NCBI RefSeq assembly: GCF_002221525.1 | Contig: NZ_CP011028.1 | Location: forward strand, 3,049,001-3,113,000 | Reading direction: 5' to 3' | Length of the DNA stretch: 64,000 nt | Origin: Pseudoalteromonas espejiana DSM 9414 | Lineage (GTDB): Bacteria; Pseudomonadota; Gammaproteobacteria; Enterobacterales; Alteromonadaceae | Shown here: positions 40,072-48,429 of the stretch, piece by piece | Numbering within the stretch: the stretch's first letter is position 1 | Layout of the letters: each line of letters opens with the position of its first letter | Notes under the pieces: model-generated | What the model was told of the DNA's origin: nothing | The model's database searches: none | The model's input: the letters and a program-made list of their open reading frames with translations, nothing else | Made by a program: the position numbers and the translations under genes

Positions 40072-41131
40072 GTTATTAAGCATTTTTGTACTGTGCTCTT
40101 TTAGCTTAAACGCCACACCAACAAGTAGCCACGATTTACGCTCACTGTATAGCAAAGGCCAAGCACATTGGCCTGCTATTCAAACCAGTGATGGCAGAAG
40201 TGTTGAGCCCATGTCGCTTTTGCCTGTAGCGTCGCCAAAACCTGAGCATGTTGCTTTAGGTGACAAGCTTTTTCATGATGTGCAGCTCTCGCGTAATAGT
40301 ACCGTTAGCTGCGCTACCTGCCATGAGCGTGATAAAGGCTTTCATGATGGCCGCACAACCGCAGTAGGTATTGATGAGCAAATAGGCACACGTAACACCC
40401 CTGCTATTTTTGGTATAGATCAATGGCAAAGCTTTTTTTGGGATGGGCGCGCAAACACTGCTGAGCAGCAAGCACTTATGCCCATAGCAAACCCAATTGA
40501 AATGGACCTAGACCCCCAAGTAGCCTTAGCGCGGGTAAATAAAGATAAAAGCTATCGCATATTTAATCAAAGTGCTTTTAATAGTAATACCCTCACTTCA
40601 AAGCAAATGGCAAAAGCCTTAGTTGCGTTTGAGCGAACATTAGCCGCGCCAAATAGCCGCTATAAAACGTTTTTAACGCAGCTTAATAAACACCCACAAC
40701 ACGCAATTAGTAGCTTAAGTGATAATGAGCTAAATGGCCTGCACCTATTTAGAACTAAAGCCAAATGCATGACCTGCCATAACGGTGCACTACTGAGTGA
40801 CAATCAATTTCATGGCACTGGGCTGCATTATTACGGCCGTCGCTTTGAAGATAAAGGCCGCTTTGATGCCACAAATAACCCTGATCACATAGGGCAATTT
40901 AGAACCCCCTCTTTACTAGGCTTAATGCAAACATTTCCGTGGATGCATAACGGCTTATTTGATGATTTAGCAGGCATTGTAGCCTTATATAACCACGGTG
41001 GTGTAAGACCAAGGCCACGAAAAAGCCAACTAAACGACCCGCACTTCCCTAAAACCACTGACCTGCTTATTAAGCTTAATTTAACCAAGCAAGAACAAGC
41101 CGACCTAGTCGCATTTTTACGTATATTATAA
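40064..41131 (+). CDS. Diheme cytochrome c peroxidase / MauG-MbnH-like enzyme
   Basis: 355 residues with a signal peptide. Two c-type haem sites are visible, CATCH at 83-87 and CMTCH at 235-239. The MauG/BCCP family motif FFWDGRANTAEQQALMPIAN holds W126, the Trp that sits between the haems in this family, and PWMHNGLFDDLAGIVALYNH follows. These periplasmic enzymes either reduce H2O2 or oxidise a partner protein (MauG acts on methylamine dehydrogenase, MbnH on MbnP Trp). Here the gene is third in an operon with a lipoprotein and a TonB receptor and overlaps the receptor by 8 nt, so a protein or metal-complex substrate linked to uptake is more likely than simple peroxide removal. Confidence 0.9.
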   Translation: MIRLLSIFVLCSFSLNATPTSSHDLRSLYSKGQAHWPAIQTSDGRSVEPMSLLPVASPKPEHVALGDKLFHDVQLSRNSTVSCATCHERDKGFHDGRTTAVGIDEQIGTRNTPAIFGIDQWQSFFWDGRANTAEQQALMPIANPIEMDLDPQVALARVNKDKSYRIFNQSAFNSNTLTSKQMAKALVAFERTLAAPNSRYKTFLTQLNKHPQHAISSLSDNELNGLHLFRTKAKCMTCHNGALLSDNQFHGTGLHYYGRRFEDKGRFDATNNPDHIGQFRTPSLLGLMQTFPWMHNGLFDDLAGIVALYNHGGVRPRPRKSQLNDPHFPKTTDLLIKLNLTKQEQADLVAFLRIL

Positions 41132-41136
41132 ATCGT

Positions 41137-41169
41137 AAGCTACTCACCTAAAGTGCGCGTGAGTAGCTT
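41137..41169. terminator. Hairpin at the convergent ends of the diheme and PagL-like genes
   Basis: Arms AAGCTACTCAC (41137-41147) and GTGAGTAGCTT (41159-41169), 11 bp with an 11-nt loop. It overlaps the last codons of the PagL-like gene and lacks a clear T run, so termination is likely but not certain. Confidence 0.5.
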
Positions 41170-41675
41170 AGCGAGATAAAATCAAGGCCTGGGTTGGGCT
41201 TTTTAATACCTGCGTTTGAATAATGGAAATACTTAAGTGATACGCTGTGCTGCTCAGTATCGCCAAATTTCATGGCTATGCCTATGCGGTCTTCAAATTG
41301 ATAATGGGTGCTTATGTTTTTACCCGCAAATTTAGTGTCGTCTAATAGGCTTAAACCAATACCAAACTCTGCAAAAACACGGTTACCTGCAATGCTACCA
41401 ATAGGATAAAAAATAACGGGCGATAGCGACAAACCTAAATTAGCGTCGTAACGTTTTGGGTCATCGTATTCAAAAAAGTTAACGTTGGCTTCAAGGTAAA
41501 TTTCGAGTTCCTCAAATCCTTCTATTTGGTAATCAAGGGCGTATTGATAAGCAAGTTTAACGCCTTGTACGTCACCCTCATCTTGAATGTAGCTCATTGA
41601 AAAGTAGTTTTGTGCAGCCGTTGCAGCGCCTGCGTATAACGTTATTGCTATTAAAAATAGTTTATAAAGTTTCAT
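41148..41675 (-). CDS. PagL-like lipid A 3-O-deacylase family outer-membrane barrel
   Basis: 175 residues from ATG 41675 (GTG 41684 is in frame; AGGTGA fits the ATG better). A signal peptide ends at AATAAQ, and the rest is an eight-strand-type barrel ending in aromatic SLSYSRAL. Near the C-terminus is the PagL active-site pattern HYSNAGIKKPNPG: H151 and S153 correspond to the catalytic His and Ser. The third catalytic residue, Glu in Pseudomonas PagL, would be D165 here. If active it removes the 3-O acyl chain of lipid A and alters outer-membrane surface charge and immunity. The substitution makes activity uncertain. Convergent with the diheme gene. Confidence 0.8.
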   Translation of the reverse strand: MKLYKLFLIAITLYAGAATAAQNYFSMSYIQDEGDVQGVKLAYQYALDYQIEGFEELEIYLEANVNFFEYDDPKRYDANLGLSLSPVIFYPIGSIAGNRVFAEFGIGLSLLDDTKFAGKNISTHYQFEDRIGIAMKFGDTEQHSVSLKYFHYSNAGIKKPNPGLDFISLSYSRAL

Positions 41676-41845
41676 GTTGTTCACCTCAAGCAGTTTTCTT
41701 TTTTATTGCAATTGCTTGAACTAAACACAGCGGCATTAGCCACTATAGATTAAGCAATTACGCTATGAGATGTATAATAATTGCATGCAACTATTTTGAT
41801 AATTGCAATTATAGTGGAATAACTTTCTTTATAATTTTGATAATA

Positions 41846-43183
41846 CTAAACAGCAATAGAATGCCCGCTAAACGGCATAGTTAGGCGGTTATATTGCTGC
41901 TTAAATAGCTGCCAACCCACAATACCCGACAAGGTATTGCCGCATGCCATACCAATAAACAGCCCTGTTAGGCCATAAAAATGCGAGCCTAACCAAAGAA
42001 GTGGCAAATAGCACAAAAATAACCGTAATATTGAAATAAATAACGCCGTAGTAGGAAACCCCAATGCGTTACATACCGATACCGTGATCATGCACACACC
42101 AAGCGCAGCGTAACTTAGCGGCACAAACGCAAAGTAATCAATTAAGTTTAAAACAATGGCGCTGTTTTCACTTAATGCATGTGCAAGTGGGTTAGCTAAG
42201 GCATAAATAATAACGGCTAATAAAATTTGTACGCCAATAACAAAACCGCAAGCAAGTTTTACAACGCTCATTATTTGCTTAAGCTCGCCACGCCCTTTTA
42301 AATTACCCACAATGGGCGGTAAGGCCATGGTAAGCGCTAAAATTAAAATAATTGCTATATATTCAATTCGGTTTGCAAGCCCCCAAGCCGCTACAGCAAA
42401 ACCACCATAAGCGGCAATCAGTGCGGTTACTATCATGGCTGAAATAGGCGGAATAAATTGCGAAAGTAAAGCCGGCGCCATCATTTTAGCTATTGCTTGC
42501 ACCGCTCGTTCAGTGCGGTTTTTTATAACCTCAAAGGTAATTAGCTTTCGTTTAATAAGCGTATAAAATATAACAATAAAACCCGTTAAAAATGCAATAC
42601 ATGTTGCCCACGCAGCGCCCGCTAAGCCCATATTAAAGGTAAACATAAAAAGCGGATCGATGGCAATATTTAACACGCTGGTTAGCACCATTATGCGCCC
42701 AGGTAATAAGGTTTCGTTATGCGCGCGGCAAATACTGTAGCCAATATAAAGCAAAGCACCAATCCAGCAGCTTAATAGCCAGGGCAACCAATAAAGTGCG
42801 GTTAGCTTAAATAATGAAGGCGAAGCACCCAATATTAAAATAATAGGTTGCTGGAAAAACCACAGCCCTACACATAAAATGGTCACCACAAGTGTGCCAA
42901 TAACAATAATTAAGTTACCTAAATAGCGTGCGTAGTTAAGTTTGTTTTCACCAAGGGCTGTTGAAATAGTCGCGGTGGCAGCAATACCTAACCCTACTTG
43001 TACACCTACAACCACCTGAAAAATAGCAATACTAAACGCCACTACGGCTAATGGGTCGGCTCCTAATTTAGCAATAAAAATGCTGTCGATTAATTGGCTA
43101 CCCATAATAGAAAACAAACCAACCAACATAGGCCATGTTTGCTTAAATAAATGCTTAGAAAGTAATGATGTATTACGATTCAT
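41846..43183 (-). CDS. MATE-family multidrug/metabolite exporter
   Basis: 445 residues with 12 hydrophobic helices in two homologous halves of the MATE family (TWPMLVGLFSIMGSQLIDSI opening, IDPLFMFTFNMGLAGAAWAT in mid-protein, GVCMITVSVCNALGFPTTAL near the end). It exports organic cations or toxic compounds by Na+ or H+ antiport. A LysR regulator faces it across 172 bp, so induction by a LysR ligand is expected. A short GC hairpin with eight T on the MATE strand lies about 55 nt upstream of its start, inside the probable leader. Confidence 0.92.
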   Translation of the reverse strand: MNRNTSLLSKHLFKQTWPMLVGLFSIMGSQLIDSIFIAKLGADPLAVVAFSIAIFQVVVGVQVGLGIAATATISTALGENKLNYARYLGNLIIVIGTLVVTILCVGLWFFQQPIILILGASPSLFKLTALYWLPWLLSCWIGALLYIGYSICRAHNETLLPGRIMVLTSVLNIAIDPLFMFTFNMGLAGAAWATCIAFLTGFIVIFYTLIKRKLITFEVIKNRTERAVQAIAKMMAPALLSQFIPPISAMIVTALIAAYGGFAVAAWGLANRIEYIAIILILALTMALPPIVGNLKGRGELKQIMSVVKLACGFVIGVQILLAVIIYALANPLAHALSENSAIVLNLIDYFAFVPLSYAALGVCMITVSVCNALGFPTTALFISILRLFLCYLPLLWLGSHFYGLTGLFIGMACGNTLSGIVGWQLFKQQYNRLTMPFSGHSIAV

Positions 43184-43230
43184 GGAATGGACTCACTCTA
43201 AATTTAAAATTTAAACGAGATAAAAAACAG

Positions 43231-43257
43231 AAAAAAAAGGCGCTTATAATAAGCGTC
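43231..43257 (-). terminator. Terminator-like hairpin in the MATE leader
   Basis: On the minus strand GACGCTTA-TTA-TAAGCGCC is followed by eight T, about 55 nt before the MATE ATG. It is short, but placed as an attenuator would be; alternatively it protects against antisense read-through. Confidence 0.4.
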
Positions 43258-43355
43258 AAAGGAAAAGTCACAATCAATAAGCTGTTAGTATATTTACACA
43301 ACTAACTTTTGATAATATAGTTGTTTAAATAATCAGTTTATTGAAAAATTTGATA

Positions 43356-44252
43356 ATGAATATTGCCCATTTAAATCTGTTTGTAAGAATAGCAACAACA
43401 CACAATATTAGCTTAGCAGGCAAGGAGTTAGGCTTGTCGGCTGCGGTTTCTAGCGCGCAAATGAATAAGCTTGAAGAAACCCTAGGCGTTAAACTTATGC
43501 ACCGTACAACGCGTAAAGTGTCGTTAACTGAAGAAGGCCAAGCTTTTTTACCTCACGCCGAAGAAGTACTAGCCAATATTGAAATGGCGCGTGCGTCGGT
43601 AGGTATAGGCAGTGTTACCCCACAAGGTAAGCTACGTATTACTGCACCAGCCTCATTTGGGCGTATGCATATTATTCCTGCGCTAGAGGGCTTTATTGAG
43701 CAATACCCCGACCTGACAATTGATTTACGCCTAAGCGATAGCATTATTGATATGGTTGGCGGAGGTTTTGACATAGCAATACGCGACGCCGCATTAAACG
43801 ACTCAACCCTAATTGCTCGAAAAGTTGCCCGCGACAAACGCTTAATTTGCGCATCACCTAAGTACCTTGCTAAACACGGCACACCTAAAACACCGCAAGA
43901 TTTAAAAAATCATACCTGTGTTAATTTACATGGTTTAACTACGTGGTCGTTTACAACACCCGAAGGCCCACAAAATATTAAAACCAATAATGTATTACAA
44001 GCCGATAACGGTGAAGCCGTGCGCGACGCGTGCGTACAAGGCTTAGGTATTACATTAATGTCGAGCTGGTGTGTATATAAAAAGCTACAAAGTGGTGAGC
44101 TGGTACAAATTTTAGAAGACTACCCACTTGCATCCGACACCGCTATTTGGAGTGTTTACCCTAGTTCGCGTTTATTAGCGCCAAAAGTAAGGGCCTTTAT
44201 AGACTACTTTAGCGGCTACTTTGGTGACGAACCCTACTGGGAAAAAATATAA
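43356..44252 (+). CDS. LysR-family transcriptional regulator
   Basis: 298 residues from ATG 43356 (TTG 43341 is in frame). The N-terminal winged HTH (MNIAHLNLFVRIATTHNISL, then LEETLGVKLMHRTTRKVSLT) and the C-terminal two-lobed effector domain (GSVTPQGKLRITAPASFGR, DIAIRDAALNDSTLIARK) are typical of the LTTR group related to LrhA/DmlR-like regulators. It is divergent from the MATE exporter and probably controls it. The TTTGATAAT motif that recurs in neighbouring intergenic regions also covers its start codon. Confidence 0.93.
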   Translation: MNIAHLNLFVRIATTHNISLAGKELGLSAAVSSAQMNKLEETLGVKLMHRTTRKVSLTEEGQAFLPHAEEVLANIEMARASVGIGSVTPQGKLRITAPASFGRMHIIPALEGFIEQYPDLTIDLRLSDSIIDMVGGGFDIAIRDAALNDSTLIARKVARDKRLICASPKYLAKHGTPKTPQDLKNHTCVNLHGLTTWSFTTPEGPQNIKTNNVLQADNGEAVRDACVQGLGITLMSSWCVYKKLQSGELVQILEDYPLASDTAIWSVYPSSRLLAPKVRAFIDYFSGYFGDEPYWEKI

Positions 44253-44271
44253 TTATTTAACCATAAAATAT

Positions 44272-44300
44272 AAAAGCACAAACCTAGGTTTGTGCTTTTT
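44272..44300 (+). terminator. Intrinsic terminator after the LysR gene
   Basis: Long perfect hairpin AAAAGCACAAACC / GGTTTGTGCTTTT followed by T; symmetric, so it can also end the minus-strand YdcH-like gene at 44340. Confidence 0.85.
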
Positions 44301-44339
44301 GCGTTTTAAGCTTTAACTTTAAAGTTTTAAATAAAACCG

Positions 44340-44579
44340 TTACTTACTGATTAAACGCTTATAGATGATGTCTTTAAGTACTGCGCGATCATGCTTTAAC
44401 TGATGCATTGCTTCGTCATCAATTGGGGCGTTTTCAAGTTCTAACTCACGAATTTGCGTATCCAGTGCGTTGTATTTTTCAACTTGCTGTGCAAATTCTG
44501 TATCACTTTTTATAAGCGATATAAGTGTGTCTGTGTACTGTGGGAATTCGTTCGCTACTGAGTGATTTTCGCCTAACAT
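44340..44579 (-). CDS. YdcH-like (DUF465) small coiled-coil protein
   Basis: 79 residues, all helical, with the DUF465 pattern: an N-terminal LISLIKSDTEFAQQVEKYNAL then IRELELENAPIDDEAMHQLK, ending in a Lys-rich DRAVLKDIIYKRLI. DUF465/YdcH proteins are small coiled coils of unknown role, often next to envelope or potassium genes. It precedes the KefB-type operon on the same strand, separated by a 136-bp gap that holds a TTTGATAAT motif. Monocistronic. Confidence 0.85.
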   Translation of the reverse strand: MLGENHSVANEFPQYTDTLISLIKSDTEFAQQVEKYNALDTQIRELELENAPIDDEAMHQLKHDRAVLKDIIYKRLISK

Positions 44580-44715
44580 AATCGTTCTCCGTTGTTTTAA
44601 TAGGTAACCCCTTGGGCATATAAAAATAGTAGCAACTAACCTTTATTTTTATAATACCCATTTTAACAGAGTTACTTTATTGAATAATTTGATAATAGTT
44701 TAATATAAACTAACG

Positions 44716-46572
44716 CTACGTTGGGTTTTTAGCTCTCCAGGCGTTATCGGTCGCTCTTAGGTTTTCGCTATCTATACTCATTACTTGCTCAAGATGCTGA
44801 TGATGCTGCTTATACGCCGATATATAGCTCTCTTGCTCGTTGCGATTTTTATAAAGCTCAGGCATTACATGGGCATCTTTTTGTTTAAACAAACGTTGTA
44901 GGCGGTAAGCCTCATAGGGCTCTACCCCTAATGCTTCTAGAGCGGCTTGCCCCATTTCCAGTGCGCTACCAAATGTTTCTCGGTGAATGCTATTAAGGCT
45001 GCTATCCATCAGTTCAAATTCGGCTTCGCGGTTATATGCACTAATTACTATTTTAAGCCACGGAAAATGCTTTTTAGCCAGCTCAGCTAAATGTTTGGCT
45101 TGTTCGGTATTGCTCATGGTAATTACCAGTAGTTCTGCCGATGCCGCCCCTGCTGCATGAAGTAAATCTAAACGCGTGGCATCGCCATAGTAAACTTCAA
45201 AGCCGAGTTTTCTCAGTAGGTTAACGTTATTAGCATCGTTATCTAAAATAACGGGTTTAATACCTGAAGATATTAAAAAGCGTCCAAGGTCTGTGCCTAA
45301 GCGGCCAAAGCCTGCCAAAATAACACGATGATTTTGCTGTGCTATGGTATCGGGCTCTGAGCTTTGTGCCGGTATTGCTTGGTTTTGTGCTAAAAACTTA
45401 TCATGAAAAATAAATAACAACGGCGCTAAAAACATTGAAATAGCCACTGCCGATATAAGCGGGTCAATCACGTTATTGGCTAATACACCGTTATTTTTTG
45501 CAAACTGAAATAACACAAACGCAAACTCCCCACCTTGCGCTAAGGCAATGGCAAATAACGAGCACGCTCCCGAGCTAATTTTAAATAACTTGCCAACAGC
45601 CAATAATACCAACCACTTTATGGCAATTAAGCCTGTTGTTAAGCCAAGGATTAGTAATAGGTTATCGCCAATTAACGTAAAGTTTAAACTCGCCCCAATG
45701 GAAATAAAAAATATCCCCAGCAGCAAGCCTTTAAAGGGTTCTATGTCGCTTTCAAGTTCGTGTCTAAATTCGCTGTCGGCAAGTACCACACCTGCTAAAA
45801 ATGCCCCAAGCGCAGGCGATAACCCTACGGCAAGCATTAACAAAGAGGTACCAATAACCAAAGCAAGCGCAGCGGCAACAAACACTTCGCGAATACCGGT
45901 TTTTGCTATGGCTCTAAATATAGGTTGGCTGGCAAATTTACCAATTAAAAATACCGCAAAAATAGCCGCAAGAGTCAGTATCACTCGCAAATAATTAGGC
46001 AGTGTTGTTATATCAAAAAGCACAGAGCTGTGGTGTGAGCCGCCCGCTATAGTAAATGTTGCCAATAACGGCAGTGCTGCAAGCATAGGAATAACCGCTA
46101 AATCTTGAAACAACAATACAGCAAACACACTGCGCCCTGCTTCTGTGTTCATTTGGCCTTTTTCTTGAAGGGTTTGTAGCACAATAGCGGTAGACGATAA
46201 CGACACGATTAAACCAACGGCCAATGCTTGCTGCCACGGTAAAAATATTAGCGCAATAGCAGTAATAATAATGCTTGTAACAATTACCTGCGAACCACCA
46301 ATACCTAAAATAGGCAGTTTTAATTGCCACAATAAAGACGGTTTAAGTTCAAGCCCAACTAAAAATAGCATCATCACTACGCCAAATTCAGTAAAGTGCA
46401 TAATGGCTTCTACATCACCAATTAACGAGGCGCCAAAAGGGCCAAAAGGGCCAATAATTATACCGGCAATTAAATAACCCAGCACTGAGCCTAAACCTAA
46501 TTTTTTTGCTATGGGTACCGCAATGGTTGCAGCCGCTAAAAATATAAATACTTGAAGTAAAAAACCTTCCAT
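44716..46572 (-). CDS. kefB: Glutathione-gated K+/H+ antiporter, KefB/KefC type
   Basis: 618 residues. The N-terminal ~380 residues form the CPA2 antiporter domain with about 12 helices ([35 protein letters not shown]). Then comes an RCK/KTN domain with the nucleotide fold [17 protein letters not shown] (about 410-430), and a short C-terminal tail. Kef channels release K+ and acidify the cytosol when electrophiles form glutathione adducts. The gene is coupled 2 nt after the ancillary quinone-reductase-like gene, which is needed for full KefB/C activity. KefB and KefC cannot be told apart safely. Confidence 0.9.
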   Translation of the reverse strand: MEGFLLQVFIFLAAATIAVPIAKKLGLGSVLGYLIAGIIIGPFGPFGASLIGDVEAIMHFTEFGVVMMLFLVGLELKPSLLWQLKLPILGIGGSQVIVTSIIITAIALIFLPWQQALAVGLIVSLSSTAIVLQTLQEKGQMNTEAGRSVFAVLLFQDLAVIPMLAALPLLATFTIAGGSHHSSVLFDITTLPNYLRVILTLAAIFAVFLIGKFASQPIFRAIAKTGIREVFVAAALALVIGTSLLMLAVGLSPALGAFLAGVVLADSEFRHELESDIEPFKGLLLGIFFISIGASLNFTLIGDNLLLILGLTTGLIAIKWLVLLAVGKLFKISSGACSLFAIALAQGGEFAFVLFQFAKNNGVLANNVIDPLISAVAISMFLAPLLFIFHDKFLAQNQAIPAQSSEPDTIAQQNHRVILAGFGRLGTDLGRFLISSGIKPVILDNDANNVNLLRKLGFEVYYGDATRLDLLHAAGAASAELLVITMSNTEQAKHLAELAKKHFPWLKIVISAYNREAEFELMDSSLNSIHRETFGSALEMGQAALEALGVEPYEAYRLQRLFKQKDAHVMPELYKNRNEQESYISAYKQHHQHLEQVMSIDSENLRATDNAWRAKNPT

Positions 46573-46574
46573 AG

Positions 46575-47183
46575 CTAGTCCCTCCTGATAAGTTTATTTA
46601 AATCAGAGTTAAAAAATTCACTGTGCGCCAACTGCGTTGCATCTAGTTTGCTATCTCGCAGTGCTAAAATGGCGCGGCGATATTGCTGAGCGTAATTATG
46701 TACCTGCTCTGGTGCTAAACCACGGTGCACACCACTAATTACAAACGGCGGTAAGCATTGCATTTTGCATAAATTAACAGTGGCTTTAAAAGGCGAAGTG
46801 AGTTGCTCAATGGTAAATTTATTTATACCCGTGGGCGTGTAGGTATCGGCATCGCCTCCGGTTGTAATGGCCTGTAGCGCCAATTTATTTTTTAATGCAT
46901 CACCTTTTGAGCCGTACGCCCAATCGTGCTCAAGTACTAGGTCAAACCACTGTTTAATTATGGCTGGGCTTGAGTACCAGTAAAAAGGATGCTGAAAAAC
47001 AATAATATCGTGTGCTTCGCACAACGCTTGCTCGCGCTGCACATCAATCATCAGATCGGGGTAATGTGCGTATAAGTCATTAACAGTAACGCCTTCAAGA
47101 CCCTCTACTGCGTTGCGTAACCCTTTATTTATATTTGAGCGAGCTGCTGCTGGGTGAGCAAAAATAATGAGTATTTTTTTCAT
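46575..47183 (-). CDS. kefG: Kef ancillary NAD(P)H oxidoreductase, KefG/KefF type
   Basis: 202 residues with a flavodoxin-like fold of the NQO1/modulator-of-drug-activity B family: [20 protein letters not shown] at the start and [20 protein letters not shown] with the family Trp-Tyr; [11 protein letters not shown] follows. Such proteins bind KefB/C and activate it, and some reduce quinones. It lies 2 nt upstream of kefB, so they form one translational unit. KefF is the name for the partner of KefC; the choice here follows the KefB call. Confidence 0.88.
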   Translation of the reverse strand: MKKILIIFAHPAAARSNINKGLRNAVEGLEGVTVNDLYAHYPDLMIDVQREQALCEAHDIIVFQHPFYWYSSPAIIKQWFDLVLEHDWAYGSKGDALKNKLALQAITTGGDADTYTPTGINKFTIEQLTSPFKATVNLCKMQCLPPFVISGVHRGLAPEQVHNYAQQYRRAILALRDSKLDATQLAHSEFFNSDLNKLIRRD

Positions 47184-47238
47184 GTTTATCGCCTATTGCA
47201 CTGTAAAAGCAAAGCCTACAGCTGAAGTTAAATAAAAT

Positions 47239-47265
47239 AAGGCGCGCTGCTATGCACTGCGCCTT
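47239..47265 (-). terminator. Terminator between the crotonase gene and kefG
   Basis: AAGGCGC / GCGCCTT hairpin (47239-47245, 47259-47265) with a T-rich run on the minus strand (TTATTTTATTT); ends the crotonase message before kefG. Confidence 0.6.
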
Positions 47266-47276
47266 AGCTAAAACCG

Positions 47277-48122
47277 TTATTTAACGTCTTGAATTGAAAC
47301 CACCATGTCGGGCCAATTACGTTGGTTTTCCATGCTGTACTCGGCACCTTGCTCATCGGCGTATTTAAAACGCCTTAACGCAGGTGTTTGGCTTGTCGCT
47401 TGGTATAACCAATAAGCTTCAGCGCGTAGCGCTTCTTGAATAGGTAAGTCGATTGACTCATACACCGCTTGTTTAGTGGCATTAATCGATTCGCTTGGCC
47501 AAAGCGCAATGCGTTTTGCAAGTTTATCAACGTACGGGCCTATTTCGTCTGGGTTTAGTGCACGGTTAACGGTGCCATAAAATTCGGCTTGGTCTGCGTC
47601 AAAGTCATCGGCGCTCAGCACTATTTCAAGCGCTCGGCCTAAACCAGTTTGGCGCGCCATACGCGATGCACCACCGCCACAAGGTAAAATACCCATGCCC
47701 ACTTCCATTTGCATAAACTTAGCTTTTCCGCGAGCTGCAAAGCGCATGTCGCATGCGAGCGCAAACTCATGGCCGCCACCTCGGGCAAAGCCTTCTATTT
47801 TTGCAATGGTTGCTTGCGGTAATTTACTAATGCGTTCTAGCACAACTTGAAGGTCGAGCAGTTTTACTTCATTTCGTGGAACAGCCTTATCAGACATATC
47901 CTTTAAAAATTCGGTATCGGCATGCGAAACAAATATTTCTGGGTGAGCCGATTGAAACACCACCACTTTAATTTGTTTATCGGCTTCTAACTTTTGTGCC
48001 AACATTGTTAAATCTGCAAGCATTGGTAAACCTTGAACATTTACCGGTGCGTAGTCAAAAGTAACCGTTAAAATTCCATTATCTGCAATGGTATTGAATG
48101 TAGTAAACCCTTCGTATTTCAT
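47277..48122 (-). CDS. Enoyl-CoA hydratase/isomerase (crotonase) family protein
   Basis: 281 residues with the crotonase fold: the oxyanion loop VVVFQSAHPEIFVSHADTEF and IEGFARGGGHEFALACDMRF, and GMGILPCGGGASRMARQTGL around 150. Glu/Gly residues at the active site vary in this family, so hydratase, isomerase or thioesterase activity cannot be separated. It is a stand-alone gene with its own terminator-like hairpin downstream, and is not a beta-oxidation cluster member here. Confidence 0.85.
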   Translation of the reverse strand: MKYEGFTTFNTIADNGILTVTFDYAPVNVQGLPMLADLTMLAQKLEADKQIKVVVFQSAHPEIFVSHADTEFLKDMSDKAVPRNEVKLLDLQVVLERISKLPQATIAKIEGFARGGGHEFALACDMRFAARGKAKFMQMEVGMGILPCGGGASRMARQTGLGRALEIVLSADDFDADQAEFYGTVNRALNPDEIGPYVDKLAKRIALWPSESINATKQAVYESIDLPIQEALRAEAYWLYQATSQTPALRRFKYADEQGAEYSMENQRNWPDMVVSIQDVK

Positions 48123-48429
48123 AGCGTTATCCTTTGTTATTTTGTGTAAATAAATAAACGTTAAATGTTGTTAGCAACAATCAACTGAACGATTTACATT
48201 CTAGTAACTAAAGATAAATTTGATAATATTGATATTAAACGAATTAGTTTACTGTTATTTTTGATAATAACTGGTATTACCACCATCTCATTAGTAATTA
48301 GCCCTGTATGTTTTTTAAACCACTACTTTATTGCGAACTGGGTTGAGCTATTAAATGAAATTTTCATTTTATTTGCACAATTTATTGCCATACTTAGGTA
48401 CACAAAATTAAACAGTATTTGGGGTAAGT
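48123..48429. other. 307-bp divergent intergenic region
   Basis: Holds two TTTGATAAT copies (48219-48227, 48260-48268) and a TGTTG-TTAG-CAACA dyad (48166-48179) near the crotonase start. A 63-codon frame starting at TTG 48261 overlaps the next gene and has no ribosome site, so I do not call it. Promoters for both flanking genes must lie here. Confidence 0.5.

Noticed and set aside
45548..45994. 148-codon frame antisense to kefB
   Set aside because: Hydrophilic shadow of a membrane-protein gene; no ribosome site.
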